A DNA stretch of 64,000 nucleotides from UBA1783 sp964449115 (lineage in GTDB: Bacteria; Bacillota_I; Bacilli_A; Erysipelotrichales; Erysipelotrichaceae): the NCBI GenBank assembly GCA_964449115.1, contig CAYUXW010000004.1, positions 1 to 64,000 on the forward strand. The letters run 5' to 3'. Of this stretch, positions 8,179 through 15,744 are shown one piece after another. The notes under the pieces are model-generated. The model was given only the letters and a program-made list of their open reading frames with translations. It searched no databases and was not told where the DNA came from. Every line of letters begins with the position of its first letter. Position 1 is the stretch's first letter. Made by a program: the position numbers and the translations under genes.

Positions 8179-8454
8179 CTATTTCTTAGTCTTTCTATCG
8201 TCACCGTGTCCACCAAATTTTCTCGTTGGAACGAATTCACCTAATTTATGACCAACCATATCTTCTGTGATATAGACAGGAACATGTTCTTTACCGTTAT
8301 GTACAGCAAAGGTGTGTTCTAAGAATGATGGATAGATCGTTGAACGACGAGACCATGTCTTAATAACTTCTTTTCTTCCACTAGCGTTCATTGCCTCAAC
8401 TTTTTTCAATAGATGTTTATCGGCGAATGGGCCCTTTTTTAAACTACGACTCAT
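8179..8454 (-). CDS. rpsS: 30S ribosomal protein S19
   Basis: Head protein that pairs with S13 and contacts tRNA and the 50S subunit. The 91 residues start MSRSLKKGPFADKHLLKKV and contain TWSRRSTIYPSFLEHTFAVH and FVPTRKFGGHG, invariant in bacteria. It sits 19 bp after rplB with an AAAGGAGAT ribosome site. Confidence 0.97.
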   Translation of the reverse strand: MSRSLKKGPFADKHLLKKVEAMNASGRKEVIKTWSRRSTIYPSFLEHTFAVHNGKEHVPVYITEDMVGHKLGEFVPTRKFGGHGDDRKTKK

Positions 8455-8473
8455 TTAAATCTATCTCCTTTCA

Positions 8474-9310
8474 TTACTTCTTGCCACGACGGCGAACAAT
8501 TAGTTGACTGCTCTTCTTTTTGCTTTTACGAGTTCTTACACCCATAGCTTTCTTACCCCATGGAGTCATTGGTGATTTACGTCCGATTGGAGTTCTTCCT
8601 TCACCACCACCATGTGGATGGTCAACTGGGTTCATTGCTGAACCTCTGACTGTAGGTCTTTTACCCTGCCAGCGCGATCTGCCAGCCTTACCAATATTTA
8701 CCAGGCTATGATCAGAGTTACCTACTGAACCGATAGTTGCACGGCAGACACCTAAGATTTTTCTAACTTCACCTGAAGATAATCTAACTAAAACATATTT
8801 ACCTTCAGAACCTAATATTTGAGCACTGCAACCAGCACTTCTTGCCAGCTGTCCACCCTTACCAGGTTTTAATTCAACGTTATGAATGAATGTACCATCT
8901 GGCATGTTGTTCATCTGACAGCAGTTACCTGTTAAAATGTCAGCTGTTTCGCCTGAGATAACTGTTTGTCCAACTGTTAATCCTTCTGGTGCGATGATGT
9001 AACGTTTTTCACCATCTACATAATTTAATAATGCAATAAAAGCGCTTCTGTTTGGATCATATTCGATTGTTGCAACTTTTGCAGGAATATTATCCTTGTT
9101 GCGTTTAAAATCGATGATACGATACGACCTTTTATGTCCTCCACCCTGATGTCTGGTAGTGATACGTCCTGTATTGTTACGACCACCTTGAGATTTCTTA
9201 GGAGCTAATAATGAACGTTCTGGCTTTTTTGCAGTTAATACTTTGTTATAGTCAATTGTAGTCATTCCTCTACGACCAGGAGTCGTAGGTTTGTACTTTT
9301 TAATTGCCAC
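8474..9310 (-). CDS. rplB: 50S ribosomal protein L2
   Basis: Needed for peptidyl transferase activity and subunit joining. The 278 residues show the OB and SH3-like domains and the universally conserved NPVDHPHGGGEGRTPIGR loop, whose histidine lies near the catalytic centre. A clear AGGAGGAAAAC site precedes the ATG. The 70-bp space to rplW upstream is the longest inside the superoperon and holds a small imperfect hairpin (about 9334-9360) but no promoter that I can see. Confidence 0.97.
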   Translation of the reverse strand: MAIKKYKPTTPGRRGMTTIDYNKVLTAKKPERSLLAPKKSQGGRNNTGRITTRHQGGGHKRSYRIIDFKRNKDNIPAKVATIEYDPNRSAFIALLNYVDGEKRYIIAPEGLTVGQTVISGETADILTGNCCQMNNMPDGTFIHNVELKPGKGGQLARSAGCSAQILGSEGKYVLVRLSSGEVRKILGVCRATIGSVGNSDHSLVNIGKAGRSRWQGKRPTVRGSAMNPVDHPHGGGEGRTPIGRKSPMTPWGKKAMGVRTRKSKKKSSQLIVRRRGKK

Positions 9311-9380
9311 TTTGTTTTCCTCCTATACGCAATTGTCCGGAAATAGCGTTGTCTTCCGATAATTTTTCAAGAACTATTTT

Positions 9381-9668
9381 CTAGTCCTTATCGTACAGAT
9401 CGATTGAGTAACCTTCAGCTAATTTAACGACAGCTTTGCGATAACCACCGACTGTACCAACATAACGTCCCACTCTTCTTTTCTTAGAAGCTGTGTTAGA
9501 AATGTTTACTTTTTCAACTTTTACATTGAAGATTTCTTCTACTGCCTGTTTTACTGCAGTTTTGTTAACTCCCTTAGCAACTTCAAATGTTACTTTGTTG
9601 TCTTGCTCTTGAAGCAACATTGTTTTTTCAGTCACGATTGGACGAATGATAATATCTCTAGCTGCCAT
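9381..9668 (-). CDS. rplW: 50S ribosomal protein L23
   Basis: Sits at the tunnel exit and is the docking point for trigger factor and signal recognition particle. The 95 residues contain the family start DIIIRPIVTEKTM and KVEKVNISNTASKKRRVGRY. Its start is 1 bp from the end of rplD, which implies translational coupling. Confidence 0.96.
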   Translation of the reverse strand: MAARDIIIRPIVTEKTMLLQEQDNKVTFEVAKGVNKTAVKQAVEEIFNVKVEKVNISNTASKKRRVGRYVGTVGGYRKAVVKLAEGYSIDLYDKD

Positions 9669-9669
9669 A

Positions 9670-10302
9670 TTACTTTAATGCCTCCTCAATCTTATTGATT
9701 GCTGATTCAGTAGCAACAATTGTATATGAATTAGCTAATTCTAAACAGTTGATGCCTTCTGCAAATGTGAATGTAGCATTTTGAATATTTCTCATACTTA
9801 ATTCAGCATTTTCCCAATCTTCTTCTATATCGAAAACGAATAGTACTTTTCTATCTACACCTAAGTCTTTCATTACTTGAACGAAATCTTTAGTCTTTGG
9901 TGCATCGAATACCATCTTATCAACAACTTTAATGTTGCCTTCAGCAGCAAATGTTGATAAATATGATTTTAAAGCTAACCTCGCAACCTTGCGGTTAATT
10001 CTGTATCTATAGCTTCTTGGAGTTGGTCCAAATACTACTCCACCACCAACGAATTGTGGTGTTTTTCTTGAACCATGTCTAGCTCTGCCAGTGCCTTTTT
10101 GGCGCCATGGTTTTTTGTTAGCTCCTCTAACTTCACTTCTACCTTTAGTGTCGTGAGTTCCTTGTCTTAATGATGCCTGCTGCATAACTACAGCATCAAA
10201 CATCGCCTGTTGGTTTGGCTCAATACCGAAGACATTTTCATTCAATTCGATATCATGTAATTGAGCACCTTTTTGGTCAGTTACTTTTACAATCAATGAC
10301 AT
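9670..10302 (-). CDS. rplD: 50S ribosomal protein L4
   Basis: A tunnel-constriction protein; in gammaproteobacteria it also represses its own S10 operon by binding the leader. The 210 residues include the extended loop GANKKPWRQKGTGRARHGSR and GGGVVFGPTPRSYRYRINRK. Given the structured leader upstream of rpsJ, L4 is the first candidate for an autoregulator here, though nothing in the gene itself shows this. Confidence 0.96.
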   Translation of the reverse strand: MSLIVKVTDQKGAQLHDIELNENVFGIEPNQQAMFDAVVMQQASLRQGTHDTKGRSEVRGANKKPWRQKGTGRARHGSRKTPQFVGGGVVFGPTPRSYRYRINRKVARLALKSYLSTFAAEGNIKVVDKMVFDAPKTKDFVQVMKDLGVDRKVLFVFDIEEDWENAELSMRNIQNATFTFAEGINCLELANSYTIVATESAINKIEEALK

Positions 10303-10316
10303 ATGTGAGCCTCCTT

Positions 10317-10991
10317 CTAAATTTCATAGTTGACCAATTCAACTGGGTCAACGTGTTTAACAGGTTTAACTGTTGTTTTTACAATTACCACACCTCTTCT
10401 TGGTCCTGGAACATTACCTTTAATTAATAGGCATTCATTTTCCATATCAACTTTGATAATTTCTAGGTTTTGATTTGTAGTAGTGTAATTACCTTCCTGA
10501 CCAGCCATAATTCTACCCTTATTAATACGAGCGTTAGTACGTCCGTTGGTAGCTAATGAACCAATTGTTCTATGTGCTGGTCCTGCACCATGGGTTGCAA
10601 ATAATAATTTCTGGTTATTGCGGTAAACGCCTCCCATGTAACCTTTACCACGAGATGTTCCCTGAACATCAACCTTGTCGCCTGCTTCAAATAAATCTGC
10701 AGTTACGACTGCGCCAAGTTCTAAATCAGCCATTTCATCAGTTCTGATTTCTCTATAGAATCTCTTTGGTGCTGTGTTAGCCTTAGCAGCATGCCCTTTG
10801 TTTGCCTTTGTAGCTTTGTGTTCTTTTAGGTCTTCCATTCCAAGTTGTAGTGCTACATAACCGTCGTTTTCCATTGTTTTCTTCTGGGTAACCACATTAG
10901 GGAATACCTTAACGACTGTAACTGGAATGAGTGTCCCATCACTGGCGAATACTTGAGTCATGCCAAGTTTTCTACCGATTAGTCCTTTCAT
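10317..10991 (-). CDS. rplC: 50S ribosomal protein L3
   Basis: One of the first proteins to assemble on 23S rRNA; its long loop reaches the peptidyl transferase centre. The 224 residues start MKGLIGRKLGMTQVF and hold GTSRGKGYMGGVYR and MAGQEGNYTTT, the loop bearing the residue usually methylated or contacting the A site. It lies between rpsJ and rplD with a GGAGGAGAC site. Confidence 0.96.
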   Translation of the reverse strand: MKGLIGRKLGMTQVFASDGTLIPVTVVKVFPNVVTQKKTMENDGYVALQLGMEDLKEHKATKANKGHAAKANTAPKRFYREIRTDEMADLELGAVVTADLFEAGDKVDVQGTSRGKGYMGGVYRNNQKLLFATHGAGPAHRTIGSLATNGRTNARINKGRIMAGQEGNYTTTNQNLEIIKVDMENECLLIKGNVPGPRRGVVIVKTTVKPVKHVDPVELVNYEI

Positions 10992-11009
10992 GATGTCTCC
11001 TCCTAATTC

Positions 11010-11321
11010 CTAAAGTTTGATTTCAATATCGACACCGCTTGGCAACTCTAAACCGCTTAACGCATTAATCGTTTCAGCAGTTGGGCCGACGATTTCAACC
11101 AATCTTTTATGTGTTCTCATTTCGAACTGTTCTCTTGAATCTTTGTACTTGTGAGTAGCTCTGATTACTGTTACTACCTGTTTTTCAGTTGGTAGTGGTA
11201 CTGGTCCTACAACCTTTTTCGCACCATGCTTTAATGCTGCCTCAACAATTTTTTGCGTTGCTGAGTCTAAAGAACGATGTTCATAAGCTTTCAGACGAAT
11301 TCTTACAATGTTTCTTGCCAT
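11010..11321 (-). CDS. rpsJ: 30S ribosomal protein S10 (NusE)
   Basis: Head protein of the 30S subunit and, as NusE, a transcription antitermination factor with NusB. The 103 residues contain RIRLKAYEHRSLDSATQKIV and PLPTEKQVVTVIRATHKYKDSREQFEMR, both diagnostic. It is the first gene of the superoperon, with an AAAGGAGGAAAATCC ribosome site and a long structured leader behind a clear promoter. Confidence 0.97.
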   Translation of the reverse strand: MARNIVRIRLKAYEHRSLDSATQKIVEAALKHGAKKVVGPVPLPTEKQVVTVIRATHKYKDSREQFEMRTHKRLVEIVGPTAETINALSGLELPSGVDIEIKL

Positions 11322-11343
11322 GGATTTTCCTCCTTTTTTGCTT

Positions 11344-11443
11344 GTCTATTTCCATGATAGACCCGTTCCATGCGAATTCCCCGACTGCACTCCATGACAA
11401 CGGATACCAGTGCGCCGGCAACCTCGCATATCTATACGGTCGC
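11344..11443 (-). ncRNA. Structured 5' leader of the S10 operon (putative cis-regulatory RNA)
   Basis: Three successive stems lie between the attenuator and rpsJ. Read on the minus strand: stem A at 11418-11443 pairs GCGACCGTAT with ATGCG/GTTGC across a bulged AG and an AGAT loop; stem B at 11381-11418 pairs CCGGCGCACT with AGTGC-A-GTCGG around a 17-nt loop; stem C at 11344-11362 pairs GTCTAT with ATAGAC. The stretch is clearly richer in G+C than neighbouring spacers, as expected for a folded RNA. Known S10-operon leaders elsewhere bind L4. The ligand here is not shown by sequence. Confidence 0.55.
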
Positions 11444-11460
11444 AACATTCATAATACTAC

Positions 11461-11488
11461 AAAAAAAGCAGTAATGCAACTGCTTTTT
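11461..11488 (-). terminator. Hairpin with U-tract in the S10 leader (attenuator, or pdxA terminator)
   Basis: On the minus strand AAAAGCAG pairs with CTGCTTTT around an 8-nt loop and runs into seven T residues. It lies about 40-65 nt downstream of the -10 box of the rpsJ promoter, so transcripts from that promoter must pass it. That position suggests attenuation; it would also end pdxA transcripts reading in from upstream. Confidence 0.7.
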
Positions 11489-11530
11489 AATATTTTTTGT
11501 TTAGAATATTATCCTTCAAATTCTTTAGTT

Positions 11531-11558
11531 ATTATAACACTTTCCTTATTTAATTCAA
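11531..11558 (-). promoter_or_regulatory. Promoter of the S10 superoperon
   Basis: TTGAAT (11553-11558) and a perfect TATAAT (11531-11536) are separated by 16 bp on the minus strand, just after the pdxA stop. The predicted start near 11524 gives a leader of about 200 nt before rpsJ. Confidence 0.75.
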
Positions 11559-11561
11559 CTT

Positions 11562-12629
11562 TTATTTCAATTTAATATTTTCTTTTCTTATTTCTGCCAT
11601 TTTGATAGCATAATCAATAGCGCAAACTAAACTCTGTTCATTACCGGTTCCTTTTCCAGCATTGGCAAAATCGGTGCCATGGTCAACCGAAGTTCTTATA
11701 ATCGGCAGACCAAGAGTTACATTAATTCCTTCTATAGCTTTCCATTTCATTTTTTCTTTGTCATACACAAACCCTATAGTCTTTATAGGAATGTGTCCCT
11801 GATCATGATACATGCAAACAACAATATCATACCAACCTCCAAGCATTTGAGAAAATGCACTGTCTGCTGCTAATGGACCAAAAATATTTAAACCTTTCGC
11901 TTTAGCCTCTTTAATCGCTGGAATTATTTCTTTTATTTCTTCATAACCAAATAAGCCGTTCTCTCCAGCATGCGGATTAAGTCCACAAACACCAATTTTA
12001 GGCTTTTGAATACCTATATTTCTACAAGCCTCATAAGCCAGCTGGATTACTTCAAGTACCCTATCTTTCTTTACCAGATCACAAGCTTCTCTTAAAGATA
12101 CGTGAGTTGAAACATGGACCACCCTGAAATCACGATGAGCAAGCATCATGGCATATCTTTTTGTATTAGTATATTTTGCGTATATTTCTGTATGACCATC
12201 AAAATAAAGTCCTTCTTTACTTAAAGCCAGATTCATTGCTTCCTTATTTAAGGCATTGGTAACAGTAGCATCTATCTCATTATTTAAAGCTAATTCAATA
12301 ACTTTTTTAACCGACTCAAAAGCCGCCTTACCAGCTTCAGCACTTACTTTTCCATATTGAAACATCTCTACATTTTTAATAAGTTCCATATGAAGAACAT
12401 CAATAGTACCATATGTATATTTACCTTCAGTTGGACATTTTATGCTATTTATTTTTATTTCTGGATGGCCAGTAATTACAGCAACCTTTTGAATCATGCG
12501 TCCATCCCCTATAACTAGAGGCTTGCATCTTTGATATATTGTTGGATTCGCCAAGGCTTTTATCGTAATTTCCGGTCCACTGCCAGCCGGATCGCCCATA
12601 GTAATTCCAATTATTGGAAGTTTATTCAT
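11562..12629 (-). CDS. PdxA-family dehydrogenase (4-phospho-threonate/erythronate type likely)
   Basis: An NAD-dependent, metal-requiring oxidative decarboxylase of the PdxA family, 355 residues. The start GITMGDPAGSGPEI, the FDGHTEIYA, GLNPHAGENG and MYHDQGHIP segments carry the three histidines that bind the metal. Classical PdxA acts in vitamin B6 synthesis on 4-phosphohydroxythreonine, while PdxA2 proteins oxidise 4-phospho-D-threonate or erythronate. The neighbours, an anion transporter, an ApgM-like enzyme and a LysR regulator rather than any pdx gene, favour the catabolic role, which is inference. No DUF1537 kinase is present nearby. A terminator separates it from the upstream gene, so it probably has its own promoter. 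Confidence 0.85.
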   Translation of the reverse strand: MNKLPIIGITMGDPAGSGPEITIKALANPTIYQRCKPLVIGDGRMIQKVAVITGHPEIKINSIKCPTEGKYTYGTIDVLHMELIKNVEMFQYGKVSAEAGKAAFESVKKVIELALNNEIDATVTNALNKEAMNLALSKEGLYFDGHTEIYAKYTNTKRYAMMLAHRDFRVVHVSTHVSLREACDLVKKDRVLEVIQLAYEACRNIGIQKPKIGVCGLNPHAGENGLFGYEEIKEIIPAIKEAKAKGLNIFGPLAADSAFSQMLGGWYDIVVCMYHDQGHIPIKTIGFVYDKEKMKWKAIEGINVTLGLPIIRTSVDHGTDFANAGKGTGNEQSLVCAIDYAIKMAEIRKENIKLK

Positions 12630-12757
12630 ACTATCACCACTCTCCCTGATATTCTAATTATCCTTATATTTATTTTTAACTAATATCATTATAAATGATT
12701 TCACTGTCTTATATTATATTATTAATAATAGGTAGACAATTTATAGTAGATAAAAGA

Positions 12758-12789
12758 AAAAATAGTGCATTCAAAAATACACTATTTTT
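12758..12789. terminator. Terminator behind the ApgM-like gene
   Basis: AAAAATAGTG pairs with CACTATTTTT across a 12-nt loop; on the minus strand it is followed by a T-rich tail. It sits 35 bp after the ApgM-like gene and before pdxA, so the two are probably separate transcripts or joined only by readthrough. The spacer from 12630 to 12757 is AT-rich and holds several TATAAT-like boxes but no clear -35. Confidence 0.7.
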
Positions 12790-12823
12790 ACCTTTAGTTG
12801 CTACTAAAGTATCGGGAATGATA

Positions 12824-14065
12824 TTAGTTGCCTTCTTTTTTTGTTACTTCCAAATAATCCAGAAGTGTATAGAATAGATCTTTTCCCTTAATTCGACAGA
12901 TAGCACCCGCTGCTGAAGATACTTCGTCATAATTCTCAACATTATCTTTACGGATATTTTTGCCACTGATCAAGATAGGAACAGGGTCTCCGCTATGCTC
13001 TCTTCTTTCACAAGGGGTTGAATGATCAGCTGCTAAAGCGATAATTACATTACCAACATCAGCATTTTCTATTCTCTTCATCGCATGACCAACCATCTCA
13101 TCAAACTTTTCAATCGCCTTAACTTTACCCTCCGGTTTGTTGTCATGCCCCATTAAATCAGGAGCTTTAAAATGAAGAGCCACAAAATCGTTTTCCTTTA
13201 ACGCCTTTACAGCAAGCTCAGCTTTTTTCTCAATGTTCGTATCGATATTGCCGGTAAAGCTTGGATCTGTCATGGTTGAAAAACCAGCCAATCTTGCTAC
13301 GCCTAATACTGTTGACTCTTCTGCCACACAGCAGGCCTTAAACTTTAACTGTTGAGCAACTTTCTTAATGTCTGGCATACTGCCAGCACCACGAGTCAAA
13401 ATATAGTTTGCTGGCAATAAGCCTTCTTCAACACGTTTTATATTAACTGGATGATTAGACAGTATTTCATAAGAGCGTCTTTGGAACTCTAGAAGGATTC
13501 TAGCTGTTTTTTTAGCTGCTTCGCTATCATCTTTTTCTTTAGGTTTTTTTACAGCAACTTTTTCAACCTTAGGATCAGTATCAGTAATGGCATCAGAAAG
13601 TCCTGGACCTCTTAACACCAAAACAGCACGATGTTCAGTCGCTTCTTTAAATAAAACTGTAACATCTTCAATCTGCATACCGCTTAAAGCAGCAGCTAAT
13701 TCTTTTGTATTTTCTCTTATTCTTCCAGCACGGCGATCAATAACATTAATTTCTTCATCGACCGTACCAAAATTACTGCGAAAAGCCACATCACCAGCCA
13801 AAAGTTCAACATTTTCACCAAAAGCTTCAATTGGGCCTCGACCAGGATAATCTTTCAAATCATATCCAAACATGCACATATGTCCAAGATCTGTTCCAAC
13901 AGGCGTTCCTGCCTGATACAGGTCCATAATCCCACTTTGACCATCTTTAGCCAACTGGTCTAAATGAGGTGTGTTTGCATATTGCAATGGGGTTTTCCAT
14001 CCTAACACTTCACATGGACGATCACCTATGCCATCGGCAATACAAAGTAATATTTTATTTTTCAC
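12824..14065 (-). CDS. ApgM-like phosphoglycerate mutase family protein (alkaline phosphatase superfamily)
   Basis: A 413-residue relative of archaeal-type cofactor-independent phosphoglycerate mutase. It starts with the metal site LLCIADGIGDRP, has NTPHLDQLAKDG, and ends with the ADHSTPCERREHSGDPVPI metal and phosphate site. In ApgM enzymes the nucleophile is the serine of a GSDxAH motif; here the equivalent is GTDLGH (about residues 57-62), so threonine replaces serine. Threonine works as nucleophile in other members of the superfamily. Placement with an anion transporter and a PdxA homologue suggests a dedicated sugar-acid role rather than glycolysis; function unproven. Confidence 0.75.
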   Translation of the reverse strand: MKNKILLCIADGIGDRPCEVLGWKTPLQYANTPHLDQLAKDGQSGIMDLYQAGTPVGTDLGHMCMFGYDLKDYPGRGPIEAFGENVELLAGDVAFRSNFGTVDEEINVIDRRAGRIRENTKELAAALSGMQIEDVTVLFKEATEHRAVLVLRGPGLSDAITDTDPKVEKVAVKKPKEKDDSEAAKKTARILLEFQRRSYEILSNHPVNIKRVEEGLLPANYILTRGAGSMPDIKKVAQQLKFKACCVAEESTVLGVARLAGFSTMTDPSFTGNIDTNIEKKAELAVKALKENDFVALHFKAPDLMGHDNKPEGKVKAIEKFDEMVGHAMKRIENADVGNVIIALAADHSTPCERREHSGDPVPILISGKNIRKDNVENYDEVSSAAGAICRIKGKDLFYTLLDYLEVTKKEGN

Positions 14066-14117
14066 ACAATCCTCCTTTTCTAATTTGAATCTTTTAAATT
14101 ATGTTATTGCTATAATT

Positions 14118-14480
14118 TTACAATATTATACTAAGCCAAGCAAAATATACCAGACTTATAGCTACAGCTCCAAAGAAACAAGTGATTAGACCATAGACTA
14201 ATTCATCTTTTACATCAAAGTATCCAGTACCAAAGTAAAGTGTATTAACTTTAGAATGTGGTGGCAATGTAATCGTATAAGAAATACCATAAGCACAAGC
14301 CAATGCCAGTGGAACTGGATCAATTCCCAATTGTTTTGCTAAAACGATAATTGATGGAATCAGGATAGTTGTACGAACAGTCTTGCTTGTAAAGATCAGA
14401 TGACTGAAGATCGTAATAAAGATCAGGGCTACCGCCACAACACTCGGTGGTAACAAGTCCAATCCGGTAGCGTTAATCAT
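14118..14480 (-). CDS. DASS/SLC13 anion transporter, C-terminal part (frame-split)
   Basis: A 120-residue piece whose hydrophobic helices and PPHSKVNTLYFGTGYF segment are the C-terminal half-repeat of divalent anion:sodium symporters. Its ATG overlaps the TGA of the N-terminal part as ATGA. Reading back in this frame past the ATG gives WVIDKMINATGL, the sequence expected to continue the first part, so the two pieces are one gene broken by a 1-nt loss near 14493-14497. It could be a true mutation, an assembly error or, less likely, a two-subunit transporter made by stop-start coupling. Confidence 0.75.
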   Translation of the reverse strand: MINATGLDLLPPSVVAVALIFITIFSHLIFTSKTVRTTILIPSIIVLAKQLGIDPVPLALACAYGISYTITLPPHSKVNTLYFGTGYFDVKDELVYGLITCFFGAVAISLVYFAWLSIIL

Positions 14481-15562
14481 TTTATCGATAACCCAGAGCC
14501 GGCACCGCCTGTATCATTAACAGCATTACCGACTGCATAGGCGCCAGCAGAGAAAATCATTAGATCCCATTTAATGTCTGCCTGTTTCCAAGTAATAACT
14601 CCAATGCCTGGAAGCAAACATAATAACATACTTAACACCGCTGTCTGCTCTGTTGATAGTTCAAATCCAAACCAATCTTTCTGGTAATCTCCAGTTGCCC
14701 AAGAAAGAAGTGTGAATAAAAAGATAACAGCAGCTTTCTTTTCAGCTTTAGTCATTGGACCCAATTCTTCTAACTGACCTTTTAATGCTGCACCGACATC
14801 ACCGATTTTCTCACCAAATTCATCTTTATATTTAAATAAGAATAAACCAGCAAAGAACATCAAAACTACAGTTATTAATGCCTGTGGGATTGAACCTAAA
14901 ATCCATTGTAGATATCCAAGATCTCCACCTGCCTGCTCATTGATGAAACCAATAGCTAATACCTGAGCAGAAGTTGCAGTCATAACTACTGAAGTCGCAA
15001 TAGCATTTGATTGAACTCCCTGTAACATCATAACTTTACCGAAGTTGCTTTTTCCAGGAACAGCTTTAAAGATTTCCAGAATTACCAGGGTGATTGGAAC
15101 AAGTAATGAAGCTCTTGCAGTTGTAGATGGAACAAAGAAAGCAAGAATAAAGTTAACAATAATAAATACAACAAGTGTCTGGGTTGGTGTTTTCGCAAAT
15201 TTTGTTACCAGAGTAAGGGCAATACGTTTACCCAGATTGGTAGAACTCATTGCTGAAGTTAAAACGAAAGCAGCAACCATTAACCAGATAATGTCAAACC
15301 CCAAACAGCCAAAAGCATCTTTTTGTTTAGCTACAGCCCCTAATAATGGCAATAATAAAACAACAATTATAGAAGTTTGATAAATAGGGATCGGGCGAGC
15401 AATCCACATGACTAGCGCAAAGACAAAGAGCGCCAAACTCTTTTGACCTTCTGGAGTCATGCCTTCAGGAAGAGGCATAAAATAGATCAAAAGGAATGCC
15501 AGAATCGCTAGAACTGTACCAATAATGGCTCCGCGATTTTCTTTGAATTTTTTAGAACTCAT
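14477..15562 (-). CDS. DASS/SLC13 family anion transporter, N-terminal part (frame-split)
   Basis: A 361-residue membrane protein piece with about nine hydrophobic segments. FFVPSTTARASLLVPI matches the first substrate-binding hairpin of the family (the SNT-like motif with following TAR), and MWIARPIPIYQTSIIVVLLLP the conserved start. The family imports dicarboxylates, tricarboxylates, tartrate or phosphorylated acids with sodium. The frame ends GGAGSGLSIK and stops, about 120 residues short; the rest is in another frame just downstream. It starts after GGAGG and is divergent from the LysR gene, its probable regulator. Confidence 0.8.
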   Translation of the reverse strand: MSSKKFKENRGAIIGTVLAILAFLLIYFMPLPEGMTPEGQKSLALFVFALVMWIARPIPIYQTSIIVVLLLPLLGAVAKQKDAFGCLGFDIIWLMVAAFVLTSAMSSTNLGKRIALTLVTKFAKTPTQTLVVFIIVNFILAFFVPSTTARASLLVPITLVILEIFKAVPGKSNFGKVMMLQGVQSNAIATSVVMTATSAQVLAIGFINEQAGGDLGYLQWILGSIPQALITVVLMFFAGLFLFKYKDEFGEKIGDVGAALKGQLEELGPMTKAEKKAAVIFLFTLLSWATGDYQKDWFGFELSTEQTAVLSMLLCLLPGIGVITWKQADIKWDLMIFSAGAYAVGNAVNDTGGAGSGLSIK

Positions 15563-15621
15563 AAATTCCTCCTTATTATGATTTTATAGAATTCACACTT
15601 AATAACATCACCAATTATTAA

Positions 15622-15643
15622 ATAGTAAACTATCTATTAATAG
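15622..15643. promoter_or_regulatory. Inverted repeats between transporter and lysR (candidate LysR operator)
   Basis: Two adjoining palindromes, ATAGT-AA-ACTAT (15622-15633) and CTATTAATAG (15634-15643), lie in the divergent spacer, next to a TATAAT box facing the transporter (15646-15651 region). LysR proteins bind such dyads upstream of targets. The site is a candidate only. Confidence 0.4.
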
Positions 15644-15683
15644 TATTATAAGGTAGAAAAAGCAATAACTTAATTTGATTATT

Positions 15684-15712
15684 TTATCATTTTAATCACT
15701 TTTTGTTATAAT
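15684..15712 (+). promoter_or_regulatory. Promoter of the lysR gene
   Basis: TTATCA (15684-15689) and TATAAT (15707-15712) with a 17-bp spacer, 33 bp before the ATG, followed by an AAGGAG ribosome site. Confidence 0.5.
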
Positions 15713-15744
15713 AGTTTTATAAAGAAATAAGGAGCTTTTAAACA

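Noticed and set aside
9311..9380. Possible small gene or regulatory RNA between rplW and rplB
   Set aside because: 70 bp with only a weak imperfect hairpin; no start, promoter or conserved pattern visible.
12695..12877. 60-codon plus-strand frame with a hydrophobic product
   Set aside because: It has no ribosome site, contains a terminator hairpin and overlaps the end of the ApgM-like gene in antisense.
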